From MED-G105 sp039814575 (GTDB taxonomy: Bacteria; Pseudomonadota; Alphaproteobacteria; Caulobacterales; Parvularculaceae): a stretch of 64,000 bases of DNA. Each line of letters opens with the position of its first letter. The first letter of the stretch is position 1. Of this stretch, positions 7,802 through 16,120 are shown piece after piece. The notes beneath the pieces were generated by a model, which was given only the letters and a program-made list of their open reading frames with translations, did no database searches and was not told where the DNA came from. The stretch covers positions 33,227 to 97,226 of the forward strand of contig JBCCAY010000013.1 in assembly GCA_039814575.1 (NCBI GenBank), written 5' to 3'. The translations under genes and the position numbers were made by a program.

Positions 7802-10012
7802 CTATTCCCGCAAAAGCTTCCCCATTTGAGAAGGCTCCATGGGACGAGCGCCCGCATAGGGCGACTCCGAAACGACCCGAGAGGCCGCCGTTCGCCTGTA
7901 TCTTGCCTCAATATAATTAATAAGGGCTCTCGCTTCGGCGTCTCGCCCCAAAGCCGACATTGCCCGACGATACCCCGCGACCGCCGCCGGATCTGCTGGA
8001 TCTGCCGCAAGCGCCGCCCGAAAGGCGCGCGCCGCCGCCGCATGGTCATCCGCAAGCGCATGGAGCCGCCCTTTGTCCACGCCGTCCGGGAGGATCTTCA
8101 CCGCGGCGGCCGTGAATCGCGCCAGACGCACCAGATCGCCGGCTTCTGATAAGCGCCGAGCATAGTCAACGGCGTTCCCCGATGATCGCGTGAGATCGGC
8201 TTCAATCGGACGCAGCGCTAAAAGGGCGGAGCCTTTAAAGCCTCGATGCGTTAAATGGCGCGCCAGCGCCTGGCGGATCAGCACCGCATCGCTCGAAACA
8301 TGGCCCGAGTTATCGATCGTCAAATAGCGTCGCATCGCGTAGAGCGCAGCGTCGCGATGCTGCGAACGAGCACCTTGTGCGCCCTCGGCCAGCGCGGCGA
8401 GCCGCAAAACCGCCGGCGCGAAGTCGGGCGCCGTCGAAATAGCCTTTTGGTAAAGCCCCCCAGCGGGAACGAGATCTCCGGCCGCTTCGTAGCCAATGCC
8501 AGCGAGGACGAGCAATGCCGGCCCCAAGGGCTCATCATTGGCGCGCGCTGGGTCTTCAAAGACTTCTTGAAAGGCAGCGCGGCGGGCGTAGAGCGACATT
8601 TCCCGCGCATCACCAAGCACGCGCGCGCGCCGACGATCCACGGGATTGATGTTAATTTCATCAAGCACCGCAGCGCCCAAAAGCCATCGCTGCGCGCCGA
8701 TCACCTGCTGAGGGGGCGTCCCCATCCCTGCAACATTGTCGTCGGCATTCGATGGGTCGGCGCTCTGTTGCGCGATCAAGGGCTTCATAATGTCAAAATA
8801 CGCCCGCGGATCGCGTCGCGCCCCGGCGGCGGCGCGCAAACGATCAAGCATCGGATGAAGCAGCGCGAGCTCAGCCTTTAAAGCGGACGCTTGCGCGACG
8901 TCGCCACGCGCGCGCGCCACCATAAGAGCGACATCGCGCCCAACCCAATCATCGGGAGCGGCAGCGCCATAGACCGCAGCAGCATGCGCCGCCGACGCCC
9001 TATCCCCGGCGCCCAGATGAGCGAGCGCCAATAACAACCGCCCCCGCGGTTCAGCCTGCAATGACGGCCCCATGGACTTAAAGGCCCGCGCAGCATCCCG
9101 AAACCGGCCTTCGCGCATCGCCAAAAGTCCATTTAACCGGGCCGTCTCCGGATGAACGCGCCGGTTATCGCGCGCGGACCGCCGCGTCGCTAAAAACTCC
9201 GCTCGTTCCCGGACCGCAATCGCAGCGGCCGCTTTGGATAAATCGCCCTGTCGGATGTCGGCTTCGATCGCGACGGCGGCCACGCGATCGTGCGATGCGC
9301 CCGCCTCGCCGCCGCGTTTCGCGGCTAACCGCGCATAGTCGAGCTCACCGGCGTCAAGGGCCATGCGTGCCTTAAAGAGCCATGCCTCGCGGGCCAAATC
9401 GCCGCCGGCGCGTAAAGGTTCACTAAGGAGCGCCGAGGCGTCGGCGCGCGCCGAAGCGTTAACGGCGTATTCGACGCGGGCCTGCAAAAAGTCGGCGAGT
9501 ATCGTCGCGCCGGCTTTTGCCTCTTCGACCGCCTCACCATCGGCCGCGCGTCTGATTGCGGCCGTCGCCGCCTCAGCATCCGCGAAAAGACCGCGGCGCA
9601 GCGCCGCTTCGGCCGAAATGGCTTTGCGCGCCGCGGCGCCGGCAAACGGCGTAGCAGGGTCTCTCAGGAACACGGCGAGATCGTCGTACCGGCCGGCCGA
9701 GAGCAAGGCCAACGCATAAGCGTTCGCCGTCTCGCTGTTTGGTTCTCTGGCGAAGTGCGCTTTCGCCTTCACGAGTGAGCGTAACGGCGCACTCGCCGCC
9801 TCGGCTCCATGCCGGTCGGCGAACCCCGCGCGATGAACAGAAATTCCGGCGGCCAGGACAAGCGTCAGCATAAGGACGCCTAAGAACAGAAAGCGGCGTC
9901 GGCCGAAAAGCACGCCGCCAGCAGAGATAATTGGGGACAAAGAGGTTCTCGCCATTACGGGGATCATATCGCGGATCATATCACGATACGCTTCGCAAAA
10001 ACGCCGCCACAT
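7802..10012 (-). CDS. Membrane-anchored tetratricopeptide-repeat protein of the EPS cluster
   Basis: 736 aa. Near residues 40-60 there is one hydrophobic segment (FLFLGVLMLTLVLAAGISV) after a cluster of arginines, so an N-in single anchor or uncleaved signal is likely. The rest is Ala-rich helical repeat with TPR-like units, for example GRYDDLAVFLRDP, GRFRDAARAFKSMGP and DDHAAAARAFRAALAADPADP near the C-terminus. Placed between the sugar transferase and the export gene on the same strand, it probably scaffolds EPS assembly, as TPR proteins such as PrsT or AlgK do; this is inference from context. No start has a good Shine-Dalgarno; in-frame ATGs at 9979, 9967 and 9955 are alternatives. Confidence 0.72.
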   Translation of the reverse strand: MWRRFCEAYRDMIRDMIPVMARTSLSPIISAGGVLFGRRRFLFLGVLMLTLVLAAGISVHRAGFADRHGAEAASAPLRSLVKAKAHFAREPNSETANAYALALLSAGRYDDLAVFLRDPATPFAGAAARKAISAEAALRRGLFADAEAATAAIRRAADGEAVEEAKAGATILADFLQARVEYAVNASARADASALLSEPLRAGGDLAREAWLFKARMALDAGELDYARLAAKRGGEAGASHDRVAAVAIEADIRQGDLSKAAAAIAVRERAEFLATRRSARDNRRVHPETARLNGLLAMREGRFRDAARAFKSMGPSLQAEPRGRLLLALAHLGAGDRASAAHAAAVYGAAAPDDWVGRDVALMVARARGDVAQASALKAELALLHPMLDRLRAAAGARRDPRAYFDIMKPLIAQQSADPSNADDNVAGMGTPPQQVIGAQRWLLGAAVLDEININPVDRRRARVLGDAREMSLYARRAAFQEVFEDPARANDEPLGPALLVLAGIGYEAAGDLVPAGGLYQKAISTAPDFAPAVLRLAALAEGAQGARSQHRDAALYAMRRYLTIDNSGHVSSDAVLIRQALARHLTHRGFKGSALLALRPIEADLTRSSGNAVDYARRLSEAGDLVRLARFTAAAVKILPDGVDKGRLHALADDHAAAARAFRAALAADPADPAAVAGYRRAMSALGRDAEARALINYIEARYRRTAASRVVSESPYAGARPMEPSQMGKLLRE

Positions 10013-10066
10013 TAATGTTTGCGTCGATACCCGTCTTGGGCGCGCCCCTCTGTCACCCTGAGACTT

Positions 10067-10825
10067 TTAGCGGCTGCCGATCCCAAACAGAGCGACACGC
10101 ACCGTCATAAAAACGATTCTAAGATCTAACGCTGGGCTATAATTCTTCAAATAAAACAAGTCGAAGCGCAGCTTTTCTCGGGCGTCGTCAACAGATGCGC
10201 CATATTCGCACTTCACTTGCGCCCAACCGGTAATGCCAGGTTTCACCGTGTGGCGAAGATTGTATTTCGGGATCGCTTGCTCAAGAACGCAGACAAACTC
10301 CGGACGTTCGGGGCGCGGACCGACAAAACTCATATCGCCGGCTAAAACGTTGAACGCCTGCGGGATTTCATCAATGCGGAAATGGCGGATAACTTTACCG
10401 ACGCGCGTTACGCGGGAATCGTTTTGAGCCGCCCATTTGGCACCGCCGGCTTCGGCATCTTGGCGCATAGAGCGGAATTTAATGATGTCGAACAAGCGCC
10501 CAGCCTCGCCTACCCTGGTTTGCCGATAAAAGACCGGCCCCGGAGAATCGAGTTTGATCAGCGCGGCGACGATCGCCAAAATCGGCGCGCTGACGAGCAA
10601 CAGCGTTAACGCCATAACAATATCAAAGAGGCGCTTTCCGCCTTGAAACAAGCGGCTCGCCAATATGCGACGCGCACGATCGAGATCGTTTGTCGCAAAT
10701 CGGTCTAAGTCCACCCTTCCGTCGCCGCTCTCCGCGGCGCGGTCCGTTAAAGACGTCGCTCCGTAAGCTGCTGCGCCAACGAGCGCGAATCCGCTCGCAA
10801 GAGCGGTCGGTAACACCACTTCCAT
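10067..10825 (-). CDS. Undecaprenyl-phosphate sugar transferase (bacterial sugar transferase family)
   Basis: 252 aa. A PglC/WcaJ-type phosphoglycosyl transferase core: membrane segment FDIVMALTLLLVSAPILAIV (about residues 66-85), then DSPGPVFYRQTRVGEAGRLF, FKFRSMR-like IIKFRSMRQDAE, FRIDEIPQAFNVLAGDMSFV and GPRPERP. The acidic DE pair in RIDEIPQ fits the catalytic Asp-Glu dyad. It should transfer a sugar-1-phosphate to undecaprenyl phosphate, starting EPS repeat-unit synthesis. The usual exosortase-locus enzyme is about 450-470 aa with four N-terminal helices. This one has only a ~60-residue N-terminal part with a weak hydrophobic stretch, so it is the short PglC/CpsE-core type. ATG 10825 has GGGGG about 8 nt upstream. 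Confidence 0.9.
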   Translation of the reverse strand: MEVVLPTALASGFALVGAAAYGATSLTDRAAESGDGRVDLDRFATNDLDRARRILASRLFQGGKRLFDIVMALTLLLVSAPILAIVAALIKLDSPGPVFYRQTRVGEAGRLFDIIKFRSMRQDAEAGGAKWAAQNDSRVTRVGKVIRHFRIDEIPQAFNVLAGDMSFVGPRPERPEFVCVLEQAIPKYNLRHTVKPGITGWAQVKCEYGASVDDAREKLRFDLFYLKNYSPALDLRIVFMTVRVALFGIGSR

Positions 10826-11230
10826 GGCCAAACCCCCAAGTTCCTCTCACACGACAAAGGCGGCTCTCCCGGGCCGGTTCGTCGCGCGCCATCTACGGCC
10901 ACACAACTGAATTGAGCGAATGTCGCGATCCACCAATCCGGGACAATTTCGCTCAAATACGCACATTACGTGCCGGTAATCGTTTACCAGAACCCCGCAG
11001 AAATAAAACGCGTTAACGCACGAAAAACGCGAATTTCAAGAATACTTCGTCGTTTATGCATCCTTAGGGGGAAATCAATTATTCGAACGCCCGGCAAAGG
11101 TGAATTTCCGACAGCAAATTTTTAAGCCCGTTGGCATTTCATTAAGATCGCCTCGCCATTGGCCATGAGCGACCGCGCTGATAGGAGAGGCGTCTTTCAA
11201 AGGCTTCCGCCGTACGCTTTACAGTACTTT
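10826..11230. other. Divergent promoter region between the sugar transferase and GT-deacetylase genes
   Basis: 405 nt separate two divergent envelope-polysaccharide genes. The right half (about 10960-11160) is visibly AT-richer than its surroundings and contains TTAAC-type motifs, consistent with promoters for both directions. I see no tRNA, no strong hairpin and no convincing operator. Confidence 0.4.
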
Positions 11231-13429
11231 ATGCGCATTCTGACTTTCACAACGCTTTATCCAAATGCGGCAGCGCCAAGTCATGGCGTTTTCGTGGAGA
11301 ACAGGCTGCGTGACTTTATCGCCAAGACGCAAGCGGAACTCAGAGTCATTGCGCCTATTCCTTGGTTCCCGTCGGGCGCCGCTGCATTCGGAAAATACAG
11401 CGCATTCGCACGCGCGCCCGAATCAGAGGCGCGACACGGCATCTCTATTCAGCACCCGCGTTACATTTTGCCGCCCAAAATCGGCATGACGTTTGCCGCG
11501 TTCAGTCTTAAACGGTGTTTCGAGAAGGCCGCCCGGAACGCTATCGCGACCCATGGCGATATCGACTTAATTGACGCCCATTATCTTTATCCGGACGGTG
11601 TCGCGGCTGTCGCCGTTGCACAACAATTAGATAAACCCGTCGTTTTAACCGCGCGTGGTTCGGACGTCAGTCAGCTGACTGATTTTCCACGCCAGCGACG
11701 CCTAATCCTCGACGCGATAAACAAAGCCGACGCTGTCGTCTGTGTCGCCAAAGCGCTTAAGGATCGGTTGATAGAGCTCGGGGCGCCGGCTGAGAAACTG
11801 CATGTGCTTCGAAACGGCGTAGACCTTGAGGCCTTTAAACCAAAGGACCGCGACGCGGCGCGCGCCCGCTTCAATGTCACAGGCGACGTCGTGGCGTGCG
11901 TCGGACACCTTATCGAACGGAAGGGGTGCGACATTGTCATCGACGCGCTCGCCGGCAGATCGAATACAACTCTGATTTTAGCCGGAGACGGCCCAGAACG
12001 GACGGCGCTCGAACGCCGCGCCCAATCAAATAATGTCGATATATGCTTCCTCGGCACCGTTCCGCATGCCGATCTTCCTGATGTTTACGCGGCGGCGGAT
12101 TGTCTCGCCCTCGCCTCATCCCGTGAAGGCTGGCCGAATGTTCTCTTAGAAGCGATGGCGTGCGGCGCCGCGGCGGCGGCCGCGCCGGTTTGGGGCTGTA
12201 AAGAGATCGTCACTGAACCGGCCGCAGGCGTCCTCGCCGCCGACCGAAGCCCCAGCGCTATGGGCGCCGCGATCGATAGCGTTCTTATGGCCGCTAAAAA
12301 TCCAAACGCTAGAACAGCGACAAGGCGGTATGCGGAAAGGTTTTCGTGGCGGGAAACGTCTGAAGGGCTTGACGCTCTGTTTTCGGATATTCTCCTGCGC
12401 AAATCAGCAGCGCGCGGTTGGCGACAGCGCCCGTTGCCGGCGCGCCCAAAGGGCGCACGAGCGAAACTACTTGTAACTGTGGACACCGAGGAGGAGTTCA
12501 ATTGGTCGTCCTTCGATGCGAACGCCTACACAGTGAGCGATCCACGCCACATAGACCGGTTTCAAACCCTTTGCGCGGAGGCCGATGCGCGACCACTTTA
12601 TTTCCTAACCTATCCCTTGTTGAAAGACGACCGGACAGCAGCTTACTTTAAATCTCTCAAAGCTACGCGTGCCGCGGATTGCGGGCTGCATCTGCATCAA
12701 TGGACGACACCGCCGCTTGGCGGCTTTGCCGACGTTTACTATTCTTGGCAAGGTAATCTGCCAACGGATATATATGAAGAGAAACTGAAGAACTTGGCGG
12801 ACGCGTTCGCTGATGTTTTCGGCGACGAGGCGACTGCGCACAGAGCGGGACGATACGGCGTTACGCCCGCTGCATATGGGCCGCTTGCGCGGATCGGTAT
12901 CACTCATGATTTTAGCCCGTCACCAGCGTTTGATTTCTCTAAAGACGGCGGCCCTAACTTTCACCAAATGTCAAACCGCGCTTTTGTTCTAGAAACACTA
13001 AACGCCGGCTCGGTCATCACGGTTCCGGCGACCGGCGCGCGCGCCGTCCGCGGCGGCTCTCACTTTCTGAGGGGTGGCGGCGTGGCACCCGGTTTTACCC
13101 AATCACCCCATGCGAGCCTTTTGCGCACGGCGTTTCAACCGCCGTCCATCACCGCGCCCATGCGCCTATCGAGCGAAGGCGCTCGTTTCGATGACTTGCA
13201 AGCCCTCGCCAAGCATCTCGCTGGCGGCGACGCGCCGATATTAACGCTCAGCTTGCATTCAACGACACTCACCCCCGGCGTGACGCCCTATGGTGCGAAC
13301 GAGGCCGCTGTTGACGAATTCCTCGAAACGACACGGCGTTTTTTGCAATTTTTCGCATCGGAACTCGGCGACATCGTCGACCTTGAGGATGTGCAAAGAC
13401 TGACGCCGCCGCCCAAGACAAGCGAATAA
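11231..13429 (+). CDS. Fused family-4 glycosyltransferase and WalW-type polysaccharide deacetylase
   Basis: 732 aa. Residues 1-~380 are a GT-B glycosyltransferase of family 4: N-terminus MRILTFTTLYPNAAAPSHG, EX7E region SSREGWPNVLLEAMACG near residue 295. From about residue 412 a second domain begins with VTVDTEEEFNW (metal-binding D-x-E-E-type start), then GLHLHQWTTPP near 485, HRAGRYGV near 535 and SLHSTTL near 675. These match NodB-superfamily WalW-type deacetylases. One chain thus may add a sugar and de-N-acetylate the glycan, but the domains could act independently. It is divergent from the EPS operon. I chose ATG 11231 because the glycosyltransferase fold starts there; the Shine-Dalgarno is poor, and ATG 11165 is possible. 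Confidence 0.85.
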   Translation: MRILTFTTLYPNAAAPSHGVFVENRLRDFIAKTQAELRVIAPIPWFPSGAAAFGKYSAFARAPESEARHGISIQHPRYILPPKIGMTFAAFSLKRCFEKAARNAIATHGDIDLIDAHYLYPDGVAAVAVAQQLDKPVVLTARGSDVSQLTDFPRQRRLILDAINKADAVVCVAKALKDRLIELGAPAEKLHVLRNGVDLEAFKPKDRDAARARFNVTGDVVACVGHLIERKGCDIVIDALAGRSNTTLILAGDGPERTALERRAQSNNVDICFLGTVPHADLPDVYAAADCLALASSREGWPNVLLEAMACGAAAAAAPVWGCKEIVTEPAAGVLAADRSPSAMGAAIDSVLMAAKNPNARTATRRYAERFSWRETSEGLDALFSDILLRKSAARGWRQRPLPARPKGARAKLLVTVDTEEEFNWSSFDANAYTVSDPRHIDRFQTLCAEADARPLYFLTYPLLKDDRTAAYFKSLKATRAADCGLHLHQWTTPPLGGFADVYYSWQGNLPTDIYEEKLKNLADAFADVFGDEATAHRAGRYGVTPAAYGPLARIGITHDFSPSPAFDFSKDGGPNFHQMSNRAFVLETLNAGSVITVPATGARAVRGGSHFLRGGGVAPGFTQSPHASLLRTAFQPPSITAPMRLSSEGARFDDLQALAKHLAGGDAPILTLSLHSTTLTPGVTPYGANEAAVDEFLETTRRFLQFFASELGDIVDLEDVQRLTPPPKTSE

Positions 13430-13525
13430 CGGGGATAGCGCGCGCCTTTGGACGACCCGAATTTGTTTACGCTCCGTTAACGACGGTTTTTTAACGTCCC
13501 TTAACCACAAATAGGGGACGTCGGC

Positions 13526-13870
13526 ATGACCGTCATGCAATTCGCTCAATTCGGGTTCGCCCTCGCCGTTGTGCTTATCCTGCTCGGCGGCGCAGCGTTC
13601 TTGGCCCAAAAGCTCGGTCTTACTAAAGGCGCCGGCGGTTTTTCCCGGAAACGGCGCCTGGCCCTTATTGAAGTATTGCCCATTGACGCAAAACGGCGCG
13701 CCGCGATCGTCCGCTGCGACGACCGCGAACACCTGATCATCTTAAACGCCAATAGCGCGACGGTTATCGCCCGCGACATCCCAAAGAATGGGCCCGACGA
13801 AACGGCGTCTGTCGGCGATTTAGACACCTTCGCAGACGCGATGTCCGATAAGCTGAAGGGCGTCGCTTAA
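13526..13870 (+). CDS. fliO: FliO-like flagellar biosynthesis protein
   Basis: 114 aa. One N-terminal membrane helix (FALAVVLILLGGAAFLAQKL), then a small cytoplasmic domain with the FliO/MopB signature RRLALIEVLPIDAKRRAAIV and REHLIIL. FliO assists assembly of FliP into the flagellar type III export gate. The length matches short FliO proteins. No other flagellar gene is in the window, so this is an orphan placement. A GGGGA sequence precedes ATG 13526; ATG 13535 is an alternative. It runs convergent with sufA. The family call is good; the flagellar role is inferred. Confidence 0.75.
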   Translation: MTVMQFAQFGFALAVVLILLGGAAFLAQKLGLTKGAGGFSRKRRLALIEVLPIDAKRRAAIVRCDDREHLIILNANSATVIARDIPKNGPDETASVGDLDTFADAMSDKLKGVA

Positions 13871-13918
13871 GGACGCTGACGACTAGCCTCAAAAAGACTG
13901 AAGGACCGCGACCGCGCC

Positions 13919-14314
13919 TCAGGCGTCAGCCGTCGCCGCGGGCACAATCGTTACGCTTTCCCCGCAGCCGCAGGCGTCCGTTTGATTTGGATTGTTGAAG
14001 ACGAAGCGTTGTGAAAGTTTCTCGGTCACAAAATCAATCTCTGTGCCGATGAGAAATAAGATGGCCTTCGGATCGATTAGGATCTTAACGCCATTGTCTT
14101 CAACGCTTTCATCGAGCGGCCCTGCTTCGACGGCGTAATCCATCGTGTATTCCATACCGGCGCAGCCGCCATTCTTAACGCCGATCTTAACGCCAATATA
14201 GCTTTCGTCCGCATCCGCCATAATAGCTTGCATGCGCGCGGCCGCTGTATCCGTCAGCGTCACGACTTTCGGTCTAGCGCGGCGGGACGTTGTTTTTCCC
14301 TGATTAACGGCCAT
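13919..14314 (-). CDS. sufA: SufA/HesB-type Fe-S cluster carrier
   Basis: 131 aa. A-type Fe-S carrier with the three conserved cysteines: one in NGGCAGMEYTM and two in DACGCGES near the C-terminus. It accepts clusters from the SufBCD scaffold and delivers them to apoproteins. Last gene of the suf operon: its ATG at 14314 shares one base with the sufT stop (TGATG). A TTG nine bases upstream is in frame, but the ATG has GGA at suitable spacing. Confidence 0.93.
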   Translation of the reverse strand: MAVNQGKTTSRRARPKVVTLTDTAAARMQAIMADADESYIGVKIGVKNGGCAGMEYTMDYAVEAGPLDESVEDNGVKILIDPKAILFLIGTEIDFVTEKLSQRFVFNNPNQTDACGCGESVTIVPAATADA

Positions 14315-14880
14315 CACATCCAACCCAATTCAAGACGCGCCTCATCGGACATTTTCTCCGGCGTCCAAGGCGGATCGAACACCATGTTCACTTTAACGTT
14401 GTTGACGCCGTCAATGTCTCTCACAGCGCCTTCAACCCAACCGGGCATTTCGCCGGCGACCGGGCAACCGGGCGCCGTCAACGTCATGTCGACCGTCAGC
14501 AAGCGCTCATCGGAGAGGTCGACGCGATAAATCAACCCGAGTTCATATATGTCGACGGGAATTTCCGGATCGTAAACGGACTTCAATCCCTTAATGACAT
14601 CGGCGGTGATTCGTTCTAGCTCAGCGGGGTCAGGCGGCGTCGAAGCAGCGCTCGACGCAATCGCTTCTTCGATAGAGGGGATATCGGCGACGGCCGCGTC
14701 ATGCTCAGATGCGCCGTTTTGGCCTGGCGTTTCGGTTGAGGCGTCGACCCTATGCGTGTCGCCAGATTGCGGGGCGCCCGCTTGTGGGCCAGTCGTCTCC
14801 GGCGCCGTTATAGCGCCCGAAGCGGCAGTCGCCTTTATGTCAATGACGTCGCGCATTTTATCCATCAATCTGTTCAACAT
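14314..14880 (-). CDS. sufT: SufT-like Fe-S maturation factor (MIP18/DUF59 domain)
   Basis: 188 aa. The C-terminal ~105 residues are a MIP18-family domain: SVYDPEIPVDIYELGLIYRV, LTAPGCPVAGEMPGWVE and VFDPPWTPEKMSDEARLELG, matching the SUF-associated assembly protein family. SufT helps mature Fe-S proteins. The N-terminal ~80 residues are Ala/Thr/Gln-rich low complexity, absent from the minimal family. ATG 14880 follows the sufS TAA by one base; the longer open frame runs back into sufS and was rejected. Confidence 0.9.
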   Translation of the reverse strand: MLNRLMDKMRDVIDIKATAASGAITAPETTGPQAGAPQSGDTHRVDASTETPGQNGASEHDAAVADIPSIEEAIASSAASTPPDPAELERITADVIKGLKSVYDPEIPVDIYELGLIYRVDLSDERLLTVDMTLTAPGCPVAGEMPGWVEGAVRDIDGVNNVKVNMVFDPPWTPEKMSDEARLELGWM

Positions 14881-14881
14881 C

Positions 14882-16120
14882 TTACTTAAACATCTCGTGG
14901 GTTTTTTGAAGGGCCGCGACGAGCGCGTCAATCTCATCGAACGTGTTGTAAGCGGCGAACGACGCCCGCGCCGTCGCTGAAACGCCAAGGCGCTTCATTA
15001 AGGGCTGAGCGCAATGGTGCCCGGCCCGCACCGCAACCCCGGATCGGTCAAGCACCGCCGACACGTCATGGGGGTGGGCGCCGTCGACGCCGAAACAGAG
15101 GATCGGCGCTTTGCCGGACGCCTGCCCATACAGTGTAACAAAGTTCAGCTTCCGGAGTTCTTCCGTCGCGCGACTGGCGAGCGCCGCTTCGTGCGCTGCT
15201 AACGCGTCGACGCCTTTGGCGCGCATCCAATCGAGCGCTGTGCCGAGACCAATCGCTTCCACAATCGGGGGCGTCCCCGCCTCGAACCGATGCGGGGCTT
15301 CATTATACGTGATGCGGTCCATCGTCACTTCGTCAATCATTTCGCCGCCGCCAAGGAAGGGCGGCATGGCGTTCAGCACCGACTTCTTGCCGTAAAGAAC
15401 GCCGATGCCGCTTGGTCCATAAAGCTTATGGCCTGTGGTGACATAAAAGTCGGCGTCAATCGCCTGCACATCGACAGCGCCGTGCACCGCCGCTTGGCAA
15501 CCGTCGAACAGAATTTTCGCGCCATGATCATGGGCGATGCGCGCCATCTCCGCCGCCGGGGTGAGCGCACCGAAGACATTCGACATATGCGAAACCGCGA
15601 CAAGCTTGGTGCGCGACGAGAACGCCGCTTTATAAACGTCCAGGTCGATCTCACCATCATCGGTGACGTCGAGCCATTTTAAGACGGCGCCTTTCCGCTC
15701 CCGGAGGAAATGCCAGGGCACAATGTTGGAGTGATGCTCCATCACCGAGAGGATGATTTCATCGCCCTCGCCGATCTCATCAACCCCGAGGGCATAAGCG
15801 ACTAAGTTAAAGCCCGCGGTGCCGCCGGATGTAAAAATGATTTCATCCGGAGACGCCGCATTTAAGAATGTCGCGGCCGACGCCCGCGCCGCTTCGAAAG
15901 CGCTCGTTGCTTCGTTCGATAGCTCGTGCAGCCCCCGGTGAACATTGGCGTAGCTGTGATCCATCGCCCGCGTCATCGCCGCAATGACGGCGTTCGGCTT
16001 CTGCGCCGAGGCCGCATTGTCGAGATAAACAAGCGGCTTGCCGTGGACGTCCCGCGACAATATCGGGAATTCAGCGCGCAACGCCTCAACATCTAAGGGC
16101 TTGAAAGGCGCGTTCATCAT
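14882..16120 (-). CDS. sufS: SufS cysteine desulfurase (class II)
   Basis: 412 aa PLP enzyme that takes sulfur from cysteine for SufBCD. Seen: YLDNAASAQKP near the N-terminus, the HSNIVPW segment, the Schiff-base lysine in TTGHKLYGPSGIGVLYG, and the active-site Cys in RAGHHCAQPLM, the class II/SufS arrangement. Its ATG overlaps the sufD stop (ATGATGA), showing tight coupling. A second, class I desulfurase lies at the start of the same operon. Confidence 0.95.
   Translation of the reverse strand: MMNAPFKPLDVEALRAEFPILSRDVHGKPLVYLDNAASAQKPNAVIAAMTRAMDHSYANVHRGLHELSNEATSAFEAARASAATFLNAASPDEIIFTSGGTAGFNLVAYALGVDEIGEGDEIILSVMEHHSNIVPWHFLRERKGAVLKWLDVTDDGEIDLDVYKAAFSSRTKLVAVSHMSNVFGALTPAAEMARIAHDHGAKILFDGCQAAVHGAVDVQAIDADFYVTTGHKLYGPSGIGVLYGKKSVLNAMPPFLGGGEMIDEVTMDRITYNEAPHRFEAGTPPIVEAIGLGTALDWMRAKGVDALAAHEAALASRATEELRKLNFVTLYGQASGKAPILCFGVDGAHPHDVSAVLDRSGVAVRAGHHCAQPLMKRLGVSATARASFAAYNTFDEIDALVAALQKTHEMFK

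Noticed and set aside
8255..8881. A 208-codon plus-strand frame inside the EPS TPR gene
   Set aside because: Arg/Lys/Gly-rich translation with no motif; antisense shadow of the TPR protein.
13477..13504. TTAA-rich region upstream of fliO resembling a CtrA box
   Set aside because: The CtrA consensus is TTAA-N7-TTAA; here the two closest TTAA motifs are separated by six bases, so the spacing is wrong.
13259..13732. A 157-codon minus-strand frame across the end of the GT-deacetylase gene and fliO
   Set aside because: It overlaps two better supported genes on the other strand and has no recognisable domain.
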